Source: Lachnospiraceae bacterium UBA3643
GTDB taxonomy: Bacteria; Bacillota; Clostridia; Lachnospirales; Lachnospiraceae
Direction of reading: 5' to 3'
DNA: 5,895 nucleotides
NCBI GenBank assembly: GCA_002373855.1
Contig: DFKO01000145.1
Location: forward strand, 1-5,895
Shown here: positions 1 through 5,895 of the stretch, one piece after another
Layout: each line of letters begins with the position of its first letter
How positions within the stretch are numbered: position 1 is the first letter of the stretch
Notes under the pieces: generated by a model
What the model saw: only the letters and a program-made list of their open reading frames with translations
What the model was told of the DNA's origin: nothing
Database searches by the model: none
Position numbers and translations under genes: made by a program

Positions 1-682
1 TGGCATTTTTTATTTCAGCCTCGACAATCTCACCTTCGGGATAATCGCCGCCACTGATAAATTTCAGATATGACGAATCACTCATTCTCATGCGCTGGGC
101 CGCCAGATAGCATACCCTGTGTTCCTTAAGACCATCCACCGCATATGCTTTCTCAAAAAATGACGCAGCTTCACCGTATATAAACATTCTGGCATAAATG
201 ACACCGATATTGTGATATACACTGCCTGCCAGTCTTGAATCTTTTTTCTCATCCAGTCTCGACAGGAGATCTTCATATGTCTGCATTGCCATACTGAGTT
301 TGCCGTTTCCGAGGAAATAATCGGCTCTGATCTTGAGTTTCTGCTTGCCGGGTATACTCCTGTTTGTCTTTAAGAGTCCCTCTGTCTCTGCCAGTTCCTC
401 CGGCGAGCAGTAATGCACTTCCTCAAACAGTGTACGCACAAGTGTCTCTATACGGCCGTCCTGACGGGATCTGGCACGGAGGATCTTGGCCAGCCCCTTT
501 AAATTGCACTCTTCATCAAGCCATGAATAGAGATCCGGACCAAAAAAATCGTCGTCGATAAAATATGCATTATTACGGATGTAATAACACAGTTCCTCAA
601 CGCAGTATACCCGCATTCCTGTTTTTTTAATTGTATAGGGATTGGCACTGTATCTGCCGACACAGGCATAAACTTTTCCCAT
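1..682 (-). CDS. TPR-type cytoplasmic protein, third gene of the operon (3' end outside window)
   Basis: Reading from ATG at 682 toward 1 gives 227 uninterrupted codons and the frame is still open at the window edge, so the C-terminus is missing. I do not know a named function. Residues 1-55 form a compact, Cys- and Tyr-rich N-terminal segment (MGKVYACVGRYSANPYT, then VYCVEELCYYIRNNAYFIDD) that I associate with hypothetical proteins found beside DUF5716/DUF5717 genes. From about residue 114 the protein is helical with TPR-like repeats: residues 114-147 (RADYFLGNGKLSMAMQTYEDLL) are plausible, and residues 151-184 (VYHNIGVIYARM, then EAASFFEKAYAVD) are a good TPR match with the expected Gly, Tyr, Ala and Phe spacing. 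No signal peptide or membrane segment is visible, which suggests the cytoplasm. The start is only 4 nt past the upstream stop codon, with a GGAG 7 nt before it, so translation is probably coupled. Inferred role: adaptor or co-chaperone-like partner of the two upstream products. Confidence 0.85.
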   Translation of the reverse strand, partial: MGKVYACVGRYSANPYTIKKTGMRVYCVEELCYYIRNNAYFIDDDFFGPDLYSWLDEECNLKGLAKILRARSRQDGRIETLVRTLFEEVHYCSPEELAETEGLLKTNRSIPGKQKLKIRADYFLGNGKLSMAMQTYEDLLSRLDEKKDSRLAGSVYHNIGVIYARMFIYGEAASFFEKAYAVDGLKEHRVCYLAAQRMRMSDSSYLKFISGGDYPEGEIVEAEIKNA

Positions 683-686
683 GCTT

Positions 687-2027
687 TTACTCCATCATTA
701 TTTCCGTATTCCAAACAAGGCCGCTTGATTCAAAAAATTCTCCAAAGCCCCTGTCCTCTGCAGTAACTATCAGTTTTCGCTCCGATTTCATGTAGAGCGT
801 TAAATGTATTCTGACCGATTTACCGTTTCTCAGCGGTATGCCCGTTAGATACATCTGGGCCGTCCTGACATTCTTGCCGTTAAGCGGTGTAATCACAAAT
901 GTGAGGACTTCCTCTCTGTCGAGGATCAGATCGCACTCGTGTCTCGTATCGTACCAGTTTTTTCCTGCATCAAGGAGTGCCATATATACTTCTGCCCCAT
1001 CCCTGATCACATTCATGCCCACATTGGCTTTAACCTTTTCTCTACCGAGAAATACATGATTGCCGCCTACATCAGTGGGATTTATTATCTCTCTTGCCCC
1101 GTATGCAGCACCTTTGCTAAACAGATTGTTGCCCATAAAGACACGTCTGTTTTTGCTCATGTAGTTAAGGCTTTCTTTCCACCAGTCTCCCTCAAAGTCC
1201 TTGCCCATGAGATATATGGAGGATATATAATTGCCCTCGCAAAAGCCCTGCATGATCGTCCAGAGCTCATTGTCTTTTTGTTTTTTTACAGGTGACGGTG
1301 CATCAATCAGATCATCGCCCCTGACATTCCGGAATTTATTTTCCTCCATCAGTACCACGACAGGACTGGTATGAACATTTTTCTTCATAGTCCTGATGAC
1401 GAGGCAGTCTGATTTAAGGTGGCATATCAGCACGTTATGATTCCACAGTTCTCTCGGCTGATTGATCATGTAATAATATGCACTCTCGGAATGACTCTGG
1501 AAATATATCTTGTCAGGCTTGATACGCAGGATATCAACAGCCTTTTTAAATATATTCATTGTCTCCTCATCCGGCTTGTCTACCGTTATCACTATGGCAG
1601 CGACTTTCTCGACAGGTGCCACGAGCCCCACGAGGCCGAAGCATTTTTTCATAAACAAAGCCAGCAGATCCACAGGATCGTAATACTGCATCTCTACCTG
1701 GATATTTTCTCCTGCTCTCGCTTTCTCAAGGAGACGGTCAACCGTCATGCCCTCTTTCTTTTGCTCCATCTCGATTGCCTGAGAGCCGAAATGCCATACA
1801 TTTTCATTGAAGCTCTTGCCTATCACTGTAGGGATACACATATCCTCGCCGTCAGGTGTGACCGTCGCCGTTTTAGGCTCATTGTCCCCCAGCATATAAT
1901 AGCTGATGACAGAATACTCATCTGATATGTCAAATCCGAGCACTATCCTCTGCTTTGAAAGTTTTCCGAGCGAATCCTTTATCGTATCTTTAATTGTCTC
2001 TTTAATGGTTTCCCTGTAATCAGGCAT
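687..2027 (-). CDS. DUF5716-type, degenerate Hsp70-like protein
   Basis: The product has 446 residues from ATG 2027. I chose this over a TTG at 2039 because GGAG sits 6 nt before the ATG. Residues 7-18 are three TIK(E/D) tetrapeptides. An Hsp70/actin-like (ASKHA) order follows: phosphate-1-like GFDISDEYS (31-39), FGSQAIEM (80-87), AIVITVDKPDEET to SHSESAYYY (144-186, resembling the Hsp70 AVITVP to EPTAAALAY stretch), phosphate-2-like VLICHLKSDC (199-208), adenosine-motif-like IYLMGKDFEGDWW (271-283) and SKGAAYGA (304-311). Residues 394-430 (LTGIPLRNG, then LIVTAEDRGFGE) resemble the Hsp70 substrate-binding beta-sandwich. The phosphate-1 Asp is kept (D33), but the GTT of loop 1 and the DLGGGT of loop 2 are lost, so ordinary ATP hydrolysis is doubtful. 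The region between phosphate-2 and the adenosine motif is short (about 70 residues), suggesting a reduced subdomain IIB. No signal or membrane segment is seen. The family assignment is from memory; the Hsp70 relation is my reading of motifs. Confidence 0.88.
   Translation of the reverse strand: MPDYRETIKETIKDTIKDSLGKLSKQRIVLGFDISDEYSVISYYMLGDNEPKTATVTPDGEDMCIPTVIGKSFNENVWHFGSQAIEMEQKKEGMTVDRLLEKARAGENIQVEMQYYDPVDLLALFMKKCFGLVGLVAPVEKVAAIVITVDKPDEETMNIFKKAVDILRIKPDKIYFQSHSESAYYYMINQPRELWNHNVLICHLKSDCLVIRTMKKNVHTSPVVVLMEENKFRNVRGDDLIDAPSPVKKQKDNELWTIMQGFCEGNYISSIYLMGKDFEGDWWKESLNYMSKNRRVFMGNNLFSKGAAYGAREIINPTDVGGNHVFLGREKVKANVGMNVIRDGAEVYMALLDAGKNWYDTRHECDLILDREEVLTFVITPLNGKNVRTAQMYLTGIPLRNGKSVRIHLTLYMKSERKLIVTAEDRGFGEFFESSGLVWNTEIMME
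690..693 (-). promoter_or_regulatory. Ribosome binding site of the TPR gene
   Basis: GGAG lies 7 nt before the ATG at 682. It falls inside the last codons of the DUF5716-type gene and touches its TAA stop (687-689). Ribosomes finishing the upstream gene would therefore stop on top of this site, a typical arrangement for translational coupling. It also fixes ATG 682 as the start. Confidence 0.75.
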
Positions 2028-2033
2028 GTGCCA

Positions 2034-2037
2034 CTCC
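2034..2037 (-). promoter_or_regulatory. Ribosome binding site that sets the DUF5716-type start
   Basis: GGAG with a 6-nt spacer to ATG 2027. The in-frame TTG at 2039 overlaps this GGAG and has no site of its own, so the shorter 446-residue protein is preferred. The site lies in the 17-nt gap after the stop codon of the DUF5717-type gene. Confidence 0.75.
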
Positions 2038-2044
2038 AATTATA

Positions 2045-5000
2045 TTATGATTCGTGATGCATCTCGCCTCTGTCAGGCGTAAACAGATGCTCTGTGATAA
2101 ACTGCTGTGTGATATATTCCTCAGACAATCTGAAGAATCCGTCTGTATTTTTAAGTTTTCCTGCTGCCAAAATATCGTTGATACAGTCGTAGCGCCAGTT
2201 GCTGCCGTTCTTTGCTTTACCTGCTTTGAGGGAATCCGAACGGGTCAGTTTCTCGCTTCTCGCATTTTCCTCTGTGATGTAATATCTGACAGATTCATTG
2301 TCAAACAGCACAAAACTCTTTACATATACACCGCCGAGGAGATGCTGCATCTCTTCCCGTTTGAATTCATATTCCCTGCCCGGTGTATCATCTTCTATGT
2401 AATAGTGGAGGATGACTTTGCTGCCCGGGTCTCCGGTGTATTCTATAAAGCTCCTGTCCTCATACATGGACAGTTTTGACCAGTAATCCCTGAATTCAAG
2501 GAAAAACGGAAACATGATATGCCTTGCAAGAAACTCTGTCATAAACAGTACTATGAGCGCTCTCTGCTCAGCTGATATGACTATCTTGTCTTTATTGTCC
2601 GCACAGCTCTTAAGGAAAGCTATCTTGATATAATCAGTCAGGTTTTCCCCTTTTCTGTGGAGACTGATCACTGTGTCAAAAACCTGTCTGTCAACATCAT
2701 GCTTCTTTACAAAATAATCCCTCGAGAGTTTATCGAGAAACAGTTTTTCCAGTTCGGGGATTGGGTCTTCCGTTACATACTGAAGGAATATATTATACTC
2801 CTCTCCGATATCAGCACCGGAGTAAAGTATCTGCACTATCATAGTCTCGAGGAGTCCGTGTACATCAAGGTCAAATGAATCCGCTGCTCTCCAGAGTCTC
2901 TTTAATGACTTTGATGATCCCTCCTTAAACATCAGCAGATATTTAAGAATAGTCTCATCGTATCTGCCGCCGGCAAATACGGTCTCGCATATTTTGAGGA
3001 CGTTATAATCATATTCATAATCAGATCTGACGAGTATGCGGTCGCATAACCTGAGGAGTATCTTGTCATCGACATACTCGGAGCCGTACTTGCATACCCA
3101 CTCAAGAGCTCTGTCATACATGCCTCTGGCTGCCATGATATGTATACACTTCTCCCTGAGCTCTCCGTCAAGTTCATCCGGATCAAACCTGAGCATCAGC
3201 TCATCGAGTCTCGATATCTCATCTTTGTCAAAATAATATTCGGCAAGGCCTATCATAATATTCAGCCTGAAATGCCTGTCAATATTGTCACATTCTGTCA
3301 GATATATAAGGGCAGTCTCTTCCTCAAGGGCAAGGGTCGGCCCACTGTATGCATTCTCTTCGAGGTAAAGGGCGGGGTAAAGATCTGTACAGTTCTTCAT
3401 CATGACCTCGGCCATCCTCTGGTCAGTCTTTACTATACGCTTAACCTTGTAAAGAGAGTTGTCCACATACCTATTGCCATACTGATCCTCCACGAGAATG
3501 CAGTAATCATCTCCGACAAGGGGTATGATACCGTGACCGTTATAAATGGCATAGCACTCTTCATGAGTGATATGCTCGTTGATAACTATTACACCTGAAA
3601 CCTGGGATGTCTTCTCCGGTATCTTTATGTCTATATAATGGGCAAACAGTATCTTTGAGTAATACTGGACAAGTTCTTCGCTGTAGAGTTCTTCACCGAG
3701 AGCAGTCTTGTAAATATATGCCAGATTGTCATTGATATGGCACTTCTTTAACTGATCCTTTGCAAATTCCTTAATGGCAGGCAGATAATCCTTGTATATA
3801 TCCTGGTATGCCGGTCTGTGCTTTAAGACGTTGGCATACAGGAATGCATTTCTCTCATAATCAAGATCCGATCTGAAGGCAAAATACATAAGTATGATCT
3901 TGGGCAGTCTGCCTGTATATGTCAGGTCGATCGACATCAGGTAATACTCATACAGCCTGTTGATCCTGATCTCGCTCTCAACAGCTTTTTCATACCATGA
4001 AAAATACTCATTACCGGTACGGTTGCCTCTCATGAGCATACGACATACTTCCTCAAGAGTCTCCCGGAGCGGTTCTCTCTCGTAAGAGTATACGAGGAGT
4101 TCGTTGATCTCTCTGCTGTATGCCACTTCCCTGGAGGCCATAAAGTTGAGCCTGCGTCTCATGTCGCCTGTCATAGCGTCATGCTTTTTTGCAAAATAAT
4201 ATATGGCAAGCTCGAAATCCGTGAGCTGGGTGATCATGGAAGGTGAATAAATAAATATATTCAGAGCCTCCACAAACATAAGGGGGCTCACGCATCCGTG
4301 CTCATACTGATACTTTATGAGTTTTAATCTCTCTCTGTCATCCTGGCGCAGTTCCTCTTTTACGTAGAGGAGAAGCCATGCGAGCATTGTGGAATTTTTA
4401 TTCTGCACATAGAGGAGCTCTATATTTCTGGCATATTCGTTTTTAAGTGAATCATCCTTTGTGAGCAGATATTCAAGATAAAGACTGTATCCGATTATCT
4501 CCGGTCTGGTATTTTCATTTAAAAACAGCTTAGCCTGCTCAAGTGCGCCTCTTCCGTCATTCTCCCTCTTTTGGGTCACAAAGAGGTGGACCTGATAAAG
4601 TTTCGCTGTCACGAAACGCTCTATCTCAAATTCATCGGCAGGTACTTTCTCCGATGTCTTTGCAATAGAGAGCATATGGGAGATAACCACACTCGATTCC
4701 TTGACCCACTCATTTTTTGATACTCTGCCCAGTCGATAGAGGACATACAGCCTCATGAGTTTAAGAGTGTCCGTCTTGTATCCGTCCCTGATACGTCTGT
4801 ATGTATTTACATTAACCTTTACGGGTATCTCGATATAGTTGTAAAAATCCTTGAGCACGATCACGCCCTGATTGACACCTCTGTGAAGCTCTTTCACATC
4901 GATATATACAGGAATGGTCGCCACACCTTCCTCAAAATCCTCACTGACCAGATACTCCTTGGGTGTGACTATAAAATCCTGGCTCGTGCTGATCTCCAGA

Positions 5001-5719
5001 TTTGTATATCCCCAGCCGTCTCTCTTTATGGCCAGTTCTGTGTAATATGTCTCCTTGGGATTGTTGACTTCGATTGCTCTTGTCTCAGATAAATATCTCG
5101 ATCTGCTCTTTTTTCTGGTCAGTTCAAGGAATGTATTGACATTGCACTCATTTGCATAGAGCTGACCATCCGGCCCTTCCGTGAGCGCAGAAAGTCCCTT
5201 GTACGGTCCGATGTACTGCCTGTCATTTCCTGTCAGTATTTGGCTGAAATTTTCTGAGTAAAAAAGAGAAACTGCCTGATCCCAGTCAGCTTTTGCCAGA
5301 TTCGCAAAGTGAAACAGATTGCGTATCTCTCCAAGATTGCTTGATAATGTACTGTTGGCTATATGTATGGTATAGGGCAGTTCATATTCTCCAAGGTTAG
5401 AGACGATGCTGATGACGCCCTTTACCACACTGCCCTCTTTTAATCCTGTGGAATCAAAGAAATATATAATCTCCCTGTCGAGGCCGCCGAACTGTGCTGT
5501 CCTGATAAACATGCGCAGGTCTTCGGAGTAAACATATCCTTCGGCTTTGGCCTTTTCATCCGTTACTACCTGAAACGAGCCCTGATACTGCGTATCTGCG
5601 GCCATTTCAAACTCTATCTCATTGCAACTGAGTATTAATGTATATGGTGTGACTCCGTATTCTGTTTCAGAATCAGTCTTCAGCCCCTTGCTGACGACCT
5701 TATCGAGTAATTCTCTCAC
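2045..5719 (-). CDS. DUF5717-type giant scaffold-like protein, 1224 residues
   Basis: The product starts at GTG 5719 and ends in TAA at 2045-2047. I recognise it as DUF5717-like from its N-terminus (MRELLDKVVSKG, then CNEIEFEMA, GSFQVVTDE and EDLRMFI) and the segment EIRNLFHFANLAKADWDQAV (131-150), whose motif style I recall for this family. Its molecular function is unknown. Visible layout: a beta-rich domain at about 25-120; a second beta-sandwich-like stretch at about 215-305 (ELAIKRDGWG to NYIEIPVKVNV); a long alpha-helical, TPR-like solenoid at about 310-695 with regularly spaced Tyr/Leu pairs; a beta insertion at about 697-765; more helical repeats at about 795-1090 (for example CIHIMAARGMYDRALEWV, 858-875); and a final beta stretch at about 1099-1150 before a polar tail. 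No signal peptide or transmembrane helix is apparent, so it is probably cytoplasmic. No catalytic motif was found. An in-frame TAA directly precedes the GTG, which excludes a longer protein, and the next Met (residue 39) would break the first domain. It is the first gene of the operon. Confidence 0.9.
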   Translation of the reverse strand: MRELLDKVVSKGLKTDSETEYGVTPYTLILSCNEIEFEMAADTQYQGSFQVVTDEKAKAEGYVYSEDLRMFIRTAQFGGLDREIIYFFDSTGLKEGSVVKGVISIVSNLGEYELPYTIHIANSTLSSNLGEIRNLFHFANLAKADWDQAVSLFYSENFSQILTGNDRQYIGPYKGLSALTEGPDGQLYANECNVNTFLELTRKKSRSRYLSETRAIEVNNPKETYYTELAIKRDGWGYTNLEISTSQDFIVTPKEYLVSEDFEEGVATIPVYIDVKELHRGVNQGVIVLKDFYNYIEIPVKVNVNTYRRIRDGYKTDTLKLMRLYVLYRLGRVSKNEWVKESSVVISHMLSIAKTSEKVPADEFEIERFVTAKLYQVHLFVTQKRENDGRGALEQAKLFLNENTRPEIIGYSLYLEYLLTKDDSLKNEYARNIELLYVQNKNSTMLAWLLLYVKEELRQDDRERLKLIKYQYEHGCVSPLMFVEALNIFIYSPSMITQLTDFELAIYYFAKKHDAMTGDMRRRLNFMASREVAYSREINELLVYSYEREPLRETLEEVCRMLMRGNRTGNEYFSWYEKAVESEIRINRLYEYYLMSIDLTYTGRLPKIILMYFAFRSDLDYERNAFLYANVLKHRPAYQDIYKDYLPAIKEFAKDQLKKCHINDNLAYIYKTALGEELYSEELVQYYSKILFAHYIDIKIPEKTSQVSGVIVINEHITHEECYAIYNGHGIIPLVGDDYCILVEDQYGNRYVDNSLYKVKRIVKTDQRMAEVMMKNCTDLYPALYLEENAYSGPTLALEEETALIYLTECDNIDRHFRLNIMIGLAEYYFDKDEISRLDELMLRFDPDELDGELREKCIHIMAARGMYDRALEWVCKYGSEYVDDKILLRLCDRILVRSDYEYDYNVLKICETVFAGGRYDETILKYLLMFKEGSSKSLKRLWRAADSFDLDVHGLLETMIVQILYSGADIGEEYNIFLQYVTEDPIPELEKLFLDKLSRDYFVKKHDVDRQVFDTVISLHRKGENLTDYIKIAFLKSCADNKDKIVISAEQRALIVLFMTEFLARHIMFPFFLEFRDYWSKLSMYEDRSFIEYTGDPGSKVILHYYIEDDTPGREYEFKREEMQHLLGGVYVKSFVLFDNESVRYYITEENARSEKLTRSDSLKAGKAKNGSNWRYDCINDILAAGKLKNTDGFFRLSEEYITQQFITEHLFTPDRGEMHHES

Positions 5720-5791
5720 TTATGGCTGTCCCCAATATCCGATTTATGTCATACACCTCAAATAAAGTCTGTATTCAAGGCATAAACATAC
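5720..5791 (-). other. Leader of the operon mRNA
   Basis: If transcription starts about 7 nt past the -10 box, the leader is about 70 nt. It contains a start-stop mini reading frame, ATG ACA TAA at 5752-5744, preceded by GAGG only 3 nt away, and a four-codon frame near the 5' end (ATG TTT ATG CCT TGA). A weak pairing of TTTATG with CATAAA is possible. No riboswitch class is recognised. Confidence 0.4.
5730..5733 (-). promoter_or_regulatory. Weak ribosome binding site of the DUF5717-type gene
   Basis: GGGGA is the only purine-rich run at a usable distance, with 10 nt between its GGGG and the GTG at 5719. It pairs only partly with the anti-Shine-Dalgarno sequence and the start is GTG, so initiation on the first and largest gene looks weaker than on the two downstream genes. 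Confidence 0.4.
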
Positions 5792-5797
5792 TGATAT

Positions 5798-5806
5798 ATT
5801 ATACCA
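5798..5806 (-). promoter_or_regulatory. Extended -10 promoter of the operon
   Basis: TGG followed by a perfect TATAAT reads as an extended -10 element for the housekeeping sigma factor. At the -35 distance (16-17 bp) there is only a T-run, which belongs to the terminator of the upstream tRNA unit, so the TG extension would have to compensate. The location, between that terminator and the first gene, fits a promoter for the three-gene operon. Confidence 0.65.
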
Positions 5807-5819
5807 CAAAAAGAGCGAT

Positions 5820-5863
5820 AAAAAAATAGTGAAAACCCTTTGCTTTAAAAGATTTTCACTATT
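5820..5863 (-). terminator. Intrinsic terminator of the upstream tRNA unit
   Basis: On the minus strand AATAGTGAAAA (5853-5863) pairs perfectly over 11 bp with TTTTCACTATT (5825-5835), and an inner CTTT/AAAG pairing can extend the hairpin in the loop. The RNA continues into a run of U's (5820-5826, partly overlapping the stem). The stem is A/U rich, so it is not especially stable, but shape, U-tract and position about 10 nt past the tRNA end agree. Confidence 0.75.
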
Positions 5864-5873
5864 AAATCACAAG

Positions 5874-5895
5874 TAGCGAGAGGGGGATTCGAACC
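5874..5895 (-). tRNA. tRNA 3' end (partial; isotype not determinable)
   Basis: The minus strand enters the window at GGTTCGAATCC, a canonical T-arm. It continues with CCCCC completing the T-stem (5882-5886), seven acceptor bases TCTCGCT (5875-5881) and discriminator A at 5874. The next bases are CTT, so CCA is not encoded and would be added after transcription, as in many Clostridia. The acceptor predicts a 5' strand of AGCGAGA outside the window. The anticodon lies outside too, so no amino acid is assigned. Confidence 0.8.

Noticed and set aside
499..714. 71-codon minus-strand frame across the junction of the DUF5716-type and TPR genes
   Set aside because: It overlaps the TPR gene in another frame. 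The TPR frame has a good GGAG, a family-like N-terminus, TPR repeats and 227 open codons.
1419..1925. 168-codon plus-strand open frame opposite the DUF5716-type gene
   Set aside because: Cys-, His- and Ile-rich composition without domain logic. It is antisense to a well-supported gene and fits a codon-bias shadow.
2028..2039. TTG start adding four residues (MEWH) to the DUF5716-type protein
   Set aside because: The TTG overlaps the GGAG that correctly serves ATG 2027 and has no site of its own.
2039..2044. Perfect TATAAT between the first two genes, possible internal promoter
   Set aside because: A start about 7 nt downstream would fall just before ATG 2027 and remove the GGAG ribosome binding site. 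No -35 or TG extension accompanies it.
2054..3598. Several plus-strand frames of 66-152 codons opposite the DUF5717-type gene
   Set aside because: No recognisable proteins and no consistent operon logic; they lie entirely opposite a single intact large gene.
5864..5895. tRNA 3' end as an integration (att) site
   Set aside because: No integrase, no direct repeat of the tRNA end and no foreign-looking genes are visible. The neighbouring operon looks resident.

Overview
The window looks like a chromosomal segment from a Clostridia bacterium, most probably Lachnospiraceae. The two complete proteins match in style the DUF5717 and DUF5716 families, which I know mainly from Lachnospiraceae. The base composition is moderate, the A/T-rich signals (a TATAAT box, a U-tract terminator, GGAG ribosome binding sites) are Gram-positive in type, and the tRNA does not encode its CCA end. 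This placement comes from recognising the families, not from a search.

Everything supported lies on the minus strand, so the order of transcription is from high to low coordinates. At the right edge is the 3' end of a tRNA gene (5874-5895), followed by an intrinsic terminator hairpin (about 5820-5863). Directly after its U-tract comes an extended -10 promoter (5798-5806) and a leader of about 70 nt. Three tightly packed genes follow: a 1224-residue DUF5717-type protein (2045-5719, GTG start), a 446-residue DUF5716-type protein (687-2027), and the first 227 residues of a TPR-type protein (1-682) that runs off the left edge. The gaps between genes are 17 and 4 nt. Each downstream gene has a good GGAG ribosome binding site, and no terminator is visible between them, so they look like one operon with coupled translation.

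The most interesting content is functional. The DUF5716-type protein reads as a reduced, degenerate Hsp70: segments resembling phosphate-1, the ITVP...EPTAAALAY-type region, phosphate-2, the adenosine motif and an Hsp70 substrate-binding beta-sandwich occur in the right order, but the glycines and Thr of the nucleotide loops are lost. Its neighbours are a giant cytoplasmic scaffold (beta domains plus long helical repeats) and a TPR protein, and TPR proteins are common partners of Hsp70s. My inference is that the operon encodes an uncharacterised, lineage-restricted Hsp70-like complex. No enzymatic function is assigned, and no mobile element, CRISPR array or horizontal transfer signal was seen.
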